Below, in pieces: positions 22,545-32,400 of a DNA stretch of 64,000 bases; positions within the stretch are counted from its first letter, which is position 1, and each line of letters opens with the position of its first letter. Position numbers and translations under genes: made by a program. The notes beneath the pieces are model-generated. The model ran no database searches, was not told the origin of the DNA, and saw only the letters and a list, made by a program, of their open reading frames with translations. The DNA comes from Rhodanobacteraceae bacterium ZG21-1 (GTDB lineage Bacteria; Pseudomonadota; Gammaproteobacteria; Xanthomonadales; Rhodanobacteraceae): contig JAJEJU010000024.1 of assembly GCA_021390615.1 (NCBI GenBank), positions 62,001 through 126,000 of the forward strand, in the 5' to 3' direction.

Positions 22545-23918
22545 ATGCAAGCAAAGAAGACATTCGATACGCGCCGCATGGTTCAGATGGCCGTGCTGGC
22601 TGGCCTTGTCGGAACGTCCGCGCTGCTGCCGGCCATGGCGGCAGCGCCGGATGGCGTGGCCATCGATCAAGTCGAGGCGCAGGCCCGCGCAAGCTGGCGC
22701 GACAACATGGCGCATACCGCGCCCCCGGCAGAAGGTTGTTTCCATGCGGCTTATCCCAGCATCCTCTGGGAAAGAGCCTCGTGCGTCGCGGCGCTGCGCG
22801 CTCATCCTGTGCCGCGCCGTATCGTCAAGGGACGTGAGCAGACCGTGGGCGACGGCGCTGACTATGCCGCCCAAGTTCCGGGCTTGATCAGCCAGACGGT
22901 CGGCAGCTTTCCCACGATCATCGGAGTCACCTCCGAACAGGGAGTCAACGTGCCGTTTGGCGGGGGCGAGAGCAATGGCATCACCGGGCCGAACGAATAC
23001 ACGCTGCAGCTCAATTCGAACGCCAACGGGACCACGGCAGCCTGCAACGGTCATTCGGGATGCGTCGTCTGGCAGCAGGCGGTGTATGGGCCCAGCCTGT
23101 CGAACAATGGCGGTGGCGCTGTCTTCTTCCAATACTGGTTGATCGGCTATGGCGGCAGCGGCTGCCCCAGCGGTTACATCAGCGATGGCGGTGGCGATTG
23201 CTATATGAACAGCGCGGCGGCGAACGTGCCGAATCTGCCGATCACCGAACTGGCAAACATGAAGCTGTCGTTCGCTGCCGTGTTCGGCGGCAACGATACC
23301 GTCGTGCTTACCGACGGTGCTCAGGCTTACACCGCAAGCGGCAGGGATAGTGTGCTCGACATTGCGTCGGTCTGGCACGCGTCGGAGTTCAATGTCGTCG
23401 GCAATGCCGGTGGTTCGCAGGCGCAGTTCAACAATGGTTCCACCCTGGTGGTGAATGTGGCCGTGACCGATGGAAGCACCGCTGCGCCGAGCTGTGCATC
23501 AAACGCCGGCACCACCGGAGAAACCAATAACCTGAACCTGTACAGCTGCACGCCTACCAGTGGCTCGACGCCGTCGATCCAGTTTACCGAGAGCAACGCG
23601 ACGGTCTCGACGGTGACGGCGACTCCCAATCCGGTCACCATTCCCGCCGGGCAGACCACCGCACCGGTCACGATCACCTCGAACGCGCCGGGTTACAACT
23701 CGCTCAGCTGGTACGGCAGCAACAGCCTGCCCCCATACAATGGCGAAATACTGTGTCTTGGCAGCAATTTGCCGACGACCTACACCTTCAACGGGCATAT
23801 GAGCCCCGGCCAGATTTCCAAGTTGTATTTGGTGCCGAACGATAATTGCACGGGCGGAGCTGTCGTCGGATCGGTGCCTGGCACCGTTCTCGCGAGCGTC
23901 ACCATTACGACCCAGTGA
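22545..23918 (+). CDS. Secreted beta-rich protein of unknown function
   Basis: A 457-residue exported protein. A twin-basic N-terminus (KKTFDTRR), a hydrophobic segment (AVLAGLVGTSALLPAMA) and an A-M-A-A cleavage region form a Sec signal peptide. The mature part is rich in Gly, Asn, Ser and Thr with several Cys pairs (NGHSGCVVWQQ, SGCPSGYISDGGGDCY), the look of an extracellular disulfide-bonded beta-sandwich, and ends in Ig-like strands (VTIPAGQTTAPVTITSNAPG). I recognise no catalytic motif or named family. The start was chosen behind AAGGGAG; an ATG 4 bp upstream is out of frame. A strong terminator follows, so it is monocistronic. It may belong to the same class of orphan exoproteins as the gene at 55130-56176. 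Confidence 0.8.
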   Translation: MQAKKTFDTRRMVQMAVLAGLVGTSALLPAMAAAPDGVAIDQVEAQARASWRDNMAHTAPPAEGCFHAAYPSILWERASCVAALRAHPVPRRIVKGREQTVGDGADYAAQVPGLISQTVGSFPTIIGVTSEQGVNVPFGGGESNGITGPNEYTLQLNSNANGTTAACNGHSGCVVWQQAVYGPSLSNNGGGAVFFQYWLIGYGGSGCPSGYISDGGGDCYMNSAAANVPNLPITELANMKLSFAAVFGGNDTVVLTDGAQAYTASGRDSVLDIASVWHASEFNVVGNAGGSQAQFNNGSTLVVNVAVTDGSTAAPSCASNAGTTGETNNLNLYSCTPTSGSTPSIQFTESNATVSTVTATPNPVTIPAGQTTAPVTITSNAPGYNSLSWYGSNSLPPYNGEILCLGSNLPTTYTFNGHMSPGQISKLYLVPNDNCTGGAVVGSVPGTVLASVTITTQ

Positions 23919-23966
23919 TAGAGGTCCGGTGGCCGCGGAGCACAGGCTTCGGCGGCATGCAGCAAA

Positions 23967-23997
23967 GAAAGCCAGCTCAGGCGGGCTGGCTTTCTTC
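23967..23997 (+). terminator. Rho-independent terminator
   Basis: A perfect 10-bp stem (GAAAGCCAGC / GCTGGCTTTC) with an 8-nt loop begins 48 bp after the stop of the secreted-protein gene, and the 3' arm runs into TTTCTTC. This is a convincing intrinsic terminator. Confidence 0.8.
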
Positions 23998-24947
23998 TGC
24001 GCGATTCGCCGCGCTCCGTCCGGCCTGCTGAAGTCATGGCGAAGTCGACGAAGCGACCGACCGTCCAGTCGCAGCTGCGAAGCGGAGGCGGCTGAGCTTG
24101 TTCGCTCCGCGCAACTCTCGGTACATCTTCACGCCGCCGTTCGCCCGCTGTGGCGATGGCAGTGGACCCAGCATGGAACACAGCGCCACGCCACCGAGGC
24201 GGGAGCCGGATGGGGTGCCGATGGCTCTCGCGATGGCGGCCGATCCACGTTGCCACCGTGCCTGCCGGCGCTGGCGGCCAGGATGCATGGATGCGTCGAC
24301 GCCATGTGCTGTCAGTGCGCGTCCGCCTCGTCGTGGTTTCCGCGCCCATAGCATGGTGCTGCGCGACGAATAGTGTTTGATACCGCAGTTTGTTCGCCTG
24401 CTTCTCGCTTGCTTGTTTCAAGCGAACTACTTCATACAAATGAAGAGTCACTTATGCGGTTTCGGCTCATTCGTTGGTAAAGTTTAGGCCTCCGCAATTC
24501 CACACGATCTGCCTGGGTTCGCCCAGGTGGTGTCGACAGCTCATGAGCTGTGTCTGATGGAACATGCCCGGCGGCAGCTCTGCTTGACGGATGACAAGCA
24601 AGTGAGACGCCGGTGTTCGGTGATGCCGCTAAGCATGGGCTATGCGCGGCATGGTTTTCAGGGGGCCGTTGATGTACGCCGCAATCCATCGCAGTTTGGC
24701 CGTCACCATCGAGTGTACGGACGCCTATCGAAGCCTCAAGCTCAAGCCGCCCCAGCTTCCAGTCATGCCGCGTTCCGCTGCGTCCGCCTAGTCAGGTGGA
24801 AAGCCTGCAGGCCCAAGCGGAACCATCGAGCCGCGCCTTCCCCACGCCCCAAGCCGCATGCCGTCCTGCTTCACGCAGCGACAGACGCAGCTGGCGAGTG
24901 CCGTTGGGTCATCGCGCTGCATAGGCCACTCGAAGGAAGAGGTATTC
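23998..24947. other. Long gene-poor stretch before the AraC gene
   Basis: About 950 bp with no frame I can defend on either strand. The long frames present are arginine- and proline-rich shadows of GC-biased DNA. The AT content rises around 24370-24500 (for example ACTACTTCATACAAATGAAG), which may mark a promoter. A ribosome binding site (GAAGGAAGAGG, about 24932-24942) precedes the AraC-family gene. Confidence 0.4.
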
Positions 24948-25928
24948 ATGGCGACGTCGCCTGTGCCTATGGAACGGAAATTTGCGCTGCATGGTATCGA
25001 TGTCACGCGCAAGGTGTTCGAGCTGTGCAAGATGGAGGCGGTCTCGCTCGGCGAGGGCGGGCCGAGCGGGCTGCTCGGCAGCCATCGACATGGCAACGCG
25101 ACGCTGTGCAGCTTCGTGGTGGATTTCGCCTTTCATGGGCGCTTCGCCCTGCCGCCGGGCCACTATCTGTCTTGCTATTTTCATCAGGTGGCGCCGGGCA
25201 GTTGGTGTGCAGGCATGCCGCTGCATTCGGGAACGATGCTGGTGGTGTTGCCGGACAGTCCATGCGAGTTGATGCTGGGGCCGGAAACCTCGATCAGCTT
25301 GGTGATGGCGCCTGCGCATGCCGGCGTGGCGCGAGTCATCGAACGCAACCCCGATTCCTTCGGTCCGCTGGGGCGGCAGTTCTCGCTCTACCGTTCGGAT
25401 TGCTATGCCGGTACGGGCCTGGGCATGCGTTATGCCGCATTGTTCGATGGCTTGACCGGCGAAACGAGCCACGGCCTTTCCGATCTGCTGAACAACGGCG
25501 TGATGAATGCGCTGGTGGACGCGCGCAGCCTGGACGACCTGCTGGCCCGGGGCGCGCCTACGCTGTCGCATGCCGCCGGCTATCGGCTGCACTATCCGAC
25601 CTTGCGCAAGGCGGTGCGCTTCATGCGCGCGCAGCTGCACCGCGACATCTACATGGAAGAAGTGGCCAGCGCCGCGCAGATCAGCGACCGCAGCCTGCGC
25701 CATGCCTTCGTCGATCTTCTCGGTGTCTCGCCCGCGCGTTACCTGTCCCTGCTGCGCCTGCATGAAGCCAGCCGCCGGCTGTCCATGCACGACAAGGGCC
25801 GGCTTTCCATCAAGGCGGTGGCCACGAGCTGTGGCCTGTGGGATCTGTCCCGGTTCGCTGCGAATTACCAGCGAGCTTTCGGCGAACATCCCAGCGATAC
25901 GGTGATGCGCACCTATCGATTCGCCTAG
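24948..25928 (+). CDS. AraC-family transcriptional regulator
   Basis: A 326-residue regulator: an N-terminal sensory domain of about 210 residues with no clear ligand signature and a C-terminal AraC/XylS double helix-turn-helix. The first helix-turn-helix is around IYMEEVASAAQISDRSLRHA; the second is less canonical (IKAVATSCGLWDLSRFAANY) and leads into F-G-E-H-P-S-D-T, equivalent to the family's F-G-x-x-P-x-x-Y-R. The start at 24948 follows GAAGGAAGAGG; the longer frame upstream lacks protein character. The next gene on the same strand, 483 bp away, is the giant adhesin, whose leader contains direct repeats spaced like AraC half-sites, so regulation of that adhesin is a reasonable inference. 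Confidence 0.88.
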   Translation: MATSPVPMERKFALHGIDVTRKVFELCKMEAVSLGEGGPSGLLGSHRHGNATLCSFVVDFAFHGRFALPPGHYLSCYFHQVAPGSWCAGMPLHSGTMLVVLPDSPCELMLGPETSISLVMAPAHAGVARVIERNPDSFGPLGRQFSLYRSDCYAGTGLGMRYAALFDGLTGETSHGLSDLLNNGVMNALVDARSLDDLLARGAPTLSHAAGYRLHYPTLRKAVRFMRAQLHRDIYMEEVASAAQISDRSLRHAFVDLLGVSPARYLSLLRLHEASRRLSMHDKGRLSIKAVATSCGLWDLSRFAANYQRAFGEHPSDTVMRTYRFA

Positions 25929-26052
25929 CGGCGTCGCTGTTCGTTCCGGCGCGGCACTTGCTGCCCGAAAGAGCCGCTTGCTCCATGGCTATGGAGCAGG
26001 GCGCGATGCCGTGGGCGTAAGACCCGGCCAGCATGGTCGGTCCATTGCCAAA

Positions 26053-26103
26053 TTTGCATAGGCTTGACCGGGTTTGCATAGCCGCTCTTCCAGATTTGCG
26101 CAC
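26053..26103 (+). promoter_or_regulatory. Three phased TTTGC direct repeats upstream of the adhesin
   Basis: TTTGCATAG occurs at 26053-26061 and again at 26073-26081 (20 bp apart), followed by a degenerate copy TTTGCGCAC at 26095-26103 (22 bp further). Direct repeats about 21 bp apart on one DNA face are the classic layout of AraC-family half-sites, and an AraC-family gene ends 124 bp upstream. Binding itself is inferred. Confidence 0.45.
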
Positions 26104-26411
26104 CGCGTTCCGTTGCGGTCGAGTTCAATCAGCGCCGTACGCATGGACCAGGCGAACGGATCGCCTGGCCAGCATGGATAACAACGCACTCGCGCGATCG
26201 TCCCCTCCGTCGCGTGCCTGATCGACCCGAATGCTTTGCCATGTACCGGGAGGTATGTGTCGGCGCAGCCGTGCCGGCAGCAAGCCGGCGTTCGGCCCGA
26301 CGCTACGCCTCGCGCCTTGCCTGTCGCGAAGGCGCCGGAATGGAAGCGGACGGCGAGAAAGGGATTGAACGTGTGTTTTTCAGCGCTCGCGGAAGCGGTC
26401 TCGGAGATGTC

Positions 26412-29400
26412 ATGAACAGAATTTACAGCAAGGTCTGGAATGCTTCGTTGAAGCAACTGGTAGTGGCGTCGGAGCTGGCCAGTTGCCGTCACGGGAGCGT
26501 GGAAGGCAGTCAGCCCGGCCATATCCAGCCCTTGCTTGGCTGCCTCAGCCTGAGCATCAGCCAGGCCATCAGGCAAGGCTGGACGCGGCTTGGCTGGAAG
26601 TCGGCCGTCGCGCTGCCGATCCTGGCGGGCGCGCTGCTGCCGGGCTTCGCATCGGCACAATACAACGCCGGGGGAGGCACCCCGACGGGGACGGGCCAGA
26701 TCGCCATCAGCGGCAACTGCGCCGCGAACAACGCGCAGACGCTTGGCGGCAACGCCGACTACAACGAGATCGCGGTGGGCTGCCTGTCGACTGCGCAAGG
26801 CGTCAACGCCACCGCGATCGGGGCCGGCAGCCAAGCGATGAATAATGCGGCCACCGCGATCGGCGTGAACGCCACGGCCCTGGGGCAGAACTCCTTGGCG
26901 CTAGGCGCAAGCGCGGTGGCGACAGGCACCCAAGGTATCGCCATTGGTACGTCGGCCAACGCAACGGGCGGGCAGGTGATCGCCATCGGCAGCAACGCGA
27001 CGACCAACAGTCCCGGCGGCAACAGCATCGCGATCGGCACCAATGCCAAGGCCAGCACGACCCCCGATGGGGGCTCGCCGATCGCCATCGGCGTGAATGC
27101 CAGTGCCGTCGGAACCGGCGGCGTCGTGCTGCCCAACGGCAGTACCGCCACCACCTTCGAGGGGCTTGCCGTAGGCAATACGGCAAACGCCTCCGGCGAG
27201 CAGAGCGTCGCGCTCGGCAACTCGACCAGCGCCAGCGCAACCTGGAGCACGGCGGTCGGCAGCCTGGCCGGCGCCTCCGGCACGCAGTCCACTGCGGTCG
27301 GCGTGTTTTCGCAGGCCAAGGGCAGCTATGCCGTGGCGCTGGGTACGGGGGGCAGCAGCGCCACCAATGCGGTGATCGCTGCGGGTACCGGAGCGATCGC
27401 GGTCGGCGGCAATCTCACCGCGGGCGCCAATGCCGCAGGCGCCAACGCCATTGCCATTGGCGGGCAATCGTCCGCAGCCACCACCAATGACGTGGCCATC
27501 GGCCTGCAGGCGAATGCGGCCAACACGTCGGCGACGGCTGTCGGTGCCGCCTCCGTCGCCAATGGCGTCAGCGCGACCGCGCTCGGCGTCAACGCCAACG
27601 CGACCGGCAATACGGCGGCTGCCCTCGGCGCGAATGCGACGGCCAAGGCGACGTCCTCGACCGCTGTGGGCTACAACACCGATGCTGCTGCCGCAGGTGC
27701 GCTCGCTGTGGGCAACGGTTCGCAGGCGTTGGCAGCGTCTACGGTGGCGTTCGGCGATACCAATACGGTTGCCGCTGCCGCCGGCACGGGCTCCCTCGCG
27801 GGCGGCTACAAGTCGCAGGTGCTCGGCGGCACCGGCGCGGTGGCGCTGGGTCAGCAGCAGACCGCGAACGGCAATGGCGCCGTGGCCATCGGCGATCCGA
27901 ACAGCGCCACCGGCAACGGCGCGGTGGCAGTAGGCGCCGACAACACCTCCAACGGGCAGGGCGCGCTCGCCATCGGCAACACCAACAATGCCACCGGCCA
28001 GGGCTCGGTAGCCTTGGGCAATGCCTCCAACGCGGCGGCAGCCGGCGCGCTGGCGTTCGGCGATACGGCGGCGGCGGTCCAGGCGCAGTCGATCGCGCTA
28101 GGCTCCAACACCAAGGCGAACAACGTCTCCGACATTGCCATTGGCACGGGTTCCGTGGCCAATGGCGGCGGGGCATCCAATGTCATGGCCATTGCCATCG
28201 GCAGCAGTGCCCAGGCAAGCAACTCCGGCGCGATCGCCATCGGCGACGCCTTCAACGGCGGCCCAGCGGCATCCGGACGCGACTCCATATCGATTGGTTC
28301 GGGAACATCGGCGGCGGGGACGGCGGCGGTGGCCTTGGGTGGCAGCGCCAACGCCAGCACGAACGATGCGCTGGCCCTGGGAGCGAATGCAACGGCAGGC
28401 ACGCAGGTGGGTGACGTCGCGCTGGGTTCCGGTTCGGTGACTTCCGCCGTGGCGAAGACCGCCAGCGAAGTCCTCGGCGGCACCACCTACAACTTCGCCG
28501 GCACCAATCCCACCAGCACGCTGAGCGTGGGCGCTTCGGGCAGCGAACGCACCATCACCAATGTGGCGGCGGGCCGCATCAGCTCCACCAGTACCGACGC
28601 GATCAACGGCTCGGAGCTGTATGCCACCAACCAGGCCTTGTCGTCGCAGATCAGCGGTTCGGCGATTCATTACTACAGCGTCAACGATGGCGGCACCCAG
28701 CAGGCGAATTACAACAACAATGGCGCGACCGGCATCCGCGCGATGGCGCTGGGCATCGGCGCGAGCGCCAGCGGCGACACCAGCATCGCCATGGGCTACA
28801 ACTCGAATGCCGCCGGCGTGAGCGCGGTGGCCATAGGCCAGGGAACCCTCGCCAACGGTCTGGGCGCCACCGCGCTGGGCGTGCAGGCCCAGGCGACGAC
28901 GCAGTATTCCACCGCGATCGGCGTCAATGCGTCGTCCACCGGGCTCAATTCCTTGGCGGTGGGCGAGGCGTCCATCGCCAATGGCGCGCAGACCGCATCG
29001 CTGGGCTGGGGCGCAAACACCCAAGGCACCAATGACACGGCGGTAGGCCCCATCGCGCACGCCTTTGCGGCGACAGGCGCGTCGGCGCTGGGATATCAAG
29101 CCAATGCGCTGGCCAACAATGCCACGGCGATCGGCAACGGATCGCAGGCACTGGCGGTATCCACGCTGGCCATCGGCGATACCAATACGGTTGCCGCTGC
29201 CGCCGGCGTGGGCTCCATCGCGGGCGGCTACAAATCGCAGGTGCTCGGTGGCACCGGCGCGGTGGCGCTGGGCCAGCAGCAGACGGTGAACGGCAACGGC
29301 GCCGTCGCCATCGGCGATCCGAACAGCGCCACTGGTACCGGCGCGGTGACAGTAGGCGCCAACAACACAGCCAATGGGCAAGGCGCGGTCGCCATCGGCA

Positions 29401-32400
29401 ATACCAACAATGCGACCGGGCAAGGCGCGGTGGCGTTGGGCAACGCTTCCACCGCGACTGCGGCAAGCGCACTGGCTTTGGGTGATACGGCCGCGGCCAG
29501 CCAGGCCAATGCGATAGCACTGGGCGCCGGCGCGACAGCCGCCGCGCAGGCGGGCGACGTGGCGTTGGGATCCGGTTCGGTGACTTCCACTGTGGCGAAG
29601 ACCGCCAGCGAAGTCCTCGGCGGTACCACCTACAACTTCGCGGGCACCAATCCCACCAGCACGCTGAGCGTGGGCGCCTCGGGCAGCGAACGCACCATCA
29701 CCAATGTGGCGGCGGGCCGCATCAGCTCCACCAGCACCGACGCGATCAACGGCTCGGAACTGTATGCCACCAACCAGGCCTTGTCGTCGCAGATCAGCAG
29801 CTCGGCAATTCACTACTACAGCGTCAACGATGGGGGCACCCAGCAGGCGAATTACAACAACAATGGCGCGACCGGCACATTCGCTATAGCCGCGGGACCG
29901 GCTGCCGCGGCCAGCGGCGCCTGGGGTGTAGCTGTCGGTGGCAAGAGCAGCGCTACCGGGGATGAATCGGTCGCCATAGGTGTTTCTGCCGTTGCGGGTG
30001 GTACCAGCGGATCGACTGCTGTAGGCGCAGGCGCGCAGGCGAACGCCACTAACTCACTGGCTGTCGGTGTGAATGCCAATGCCGCAGCCCAGCTTTCGAC
30101 CGCAGTGGGCCCGGGAGCGGGAGCCTTTTCGACCAATACTTCGGCTTTCGGCCTGAACGCCAACGCCGCGGCTGCGAATGCCGTAGCGTTTGGCGCCTTC
30201 GCCAACGGAACCGGGGTCAGCAGCACAGCGATCGGCAATCATTCGCAGGCACTGGCAGCATCCACGCTGGCCATCGGCGATACCAATACGGTTGCCGCTG
30301 CCGCCGGCGTGGGCTCCATCGCAGGCGGCTACAAATCGCAGGTGCTCGGCGGCACCGGCGCGGTGGCGCTGGGCCAGCAGCAGACGGTGAACGGCAACGG
30401 CGCCGTCGCCATCGGCGATCCGAACAGCGCCACCGGTACCGGCGCGGTGACGGTAGGCGCCAACAACACGGCCAATGGGCAAGGCGCGGTCGCCATCGGC
30501 AATACCAACAATGCGACCGGGCAAGGCGCAGTGGCGTTGGGCAACGCTTCCACCGCGACTGCGGCAAGCGCGCTGGCCCTAGGCGATACGGCCGCGGCCA
30601 GCCAGGCCAATGCGATAGCACTGGGCGCCGGCGCGACGGCCGCCGCGCAGGCCGGCGACGTGGCGCTGGGGGCGGGCTCGAGCACCGCGGCGGTAGTGGG
30701 CACGGCCAATGCCACGGTCAACGGCGTGGCCTACGGTGGATTCGCCGGCACCACGCCGGCGTCCACGGTAAGCATCGGGGCGGCTGGCAAGGAACGCACC
30801 ATCACCAACGTGGCGGCGGGCCGCATCACCCAGACCAGCACCGATGCCGTCAATGGCTCGGAACTCTACAGCGTGGCCAGCACCTTGTCGGGCGACATCA
30901 CGGCCGCTCAGACGCATGACTACAGCGTCAACAGCACCACCACGGGCACCGACACCAACTACAACAATGCGGGCGCAACGGGTGCGAACGCACTGGCCGC
31001 CGGCGTCTCCGCTGCAGCCAGTGGCGCGAACGCGACGGCGCTGGGCAGCAGCGCGAATGCCAGCGGCTTGCAGTCGACCGCGCTGGGCCACAGCGCACAA
31101 GCCAGCGCGCCCAATGCCATAGCGGTCGGCAATGGCACCCTGGCCTCGGGGGGGCTTGCCACGGGACTGGGCGCATTGGCCAATGCCTCCGGGGCCGGCG
31201 CCACGGCCTTGGGCGCCACCACGAGTGCCGCCGGCCAGAACTCCGTGGCTGTCGGCGCGGCAGCACTGGCGGCCACGACTTCCGGCGTCGCTGTCGGCAC
31301 CAGTTCGAATGCGACGGGTCTCGGCGCCGTCGCGTTGGGTGCCGATGCCATCGCCAATGGCCAGGACGCGACGGCTCTCGGCGCCAGCAGCAACGCGACC
31401 GGACAGAATGCGATGGCACTGGGCGGTTCGTCGACGGCGACCGCCGCTGGCGCGCAGGCCTTCGGCAATGCCGCCAATGCCAGCCAGGCCAACGCCATCG
31501 CCCTGGGCGGCAACAGCAGCGCCGGTGCGCAAGCGGGTGATGTGGCCTTGGGCTACGGTTCGACCACATCGACGGTCGCAGCAACGACCGGCGCGACGAT
31601 TGCGGGCACCAGCTATGCCTTCGCCGGCACCACGCCCGCCAGCACGGTGAGCGTGGGGGCTGCCGGCAGCGAACGCACCATCACGCATGTCGCGGCGGGA
31701 CAAATCAGCTCGACCAGCACCGACGCGATCAACGGTTCGGAGCTGTATGCGACCAACCAGGCGGTCGGCAGCGTCAATAATTCACTTACCACGGTGACCG
31801 GCAAACTCACGCACTACTACAGCGTGAACGACGGCGGCACGCAGCAAAACAATTACAACAACGACGGCGCCACCGGCGCGAATTCGCTGGCGGCGGGCGT
31901 GGCGGCCTCGGCCACGGCGGCGAATGCGACGGCGGTAGGATTCGGTTCGCAGGCCCTGGCGGCGTCGACGGTGGCGATCGGCGACAGCAACTCCGTCGCG
32001 GCCGCATCGGGCGTGGGTTCCATCGCCGGCGGTTATCAATCGAAGGTCTTGGGCGGTACCGGCGCGGTGGCGCTGGGCAACCAGCAGACCGTCAACGGCG
32101 ACGGTGCGGTGGCCATCGGCGATCCCAACAGTGCGGTGGGCACCGGCGCCGTGGCGGTGGGCGCGAACAACAGCGCGAGCGGCAGCGGCGCCGTGGCCAT
32201 GGGTGACGGCACGGTGGCGAATGGCGCGGGCGCGGTGGCGCTCGGCAACGGCAGCCGCGCCGCGGGGGCGAGCGCCTTGGCCCTGGGCGCCACGGCTACT
32301 GCCAGCGTGGACGATGCGATCGCACTGGGCGCGAATGCCAACGCCGGCGCGCAGGTGGGCGATGTGGCCCTGGGCGCAGGCTCGGCCACCTCGGCGGTGG

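Noticed and set aside
24527-25765. 412-codon + strand frame overlapping the AraC gene
   Set aside because: The translation is Arg/Ala-rich without motifs; the AraC-family protein in another frame explains the region.
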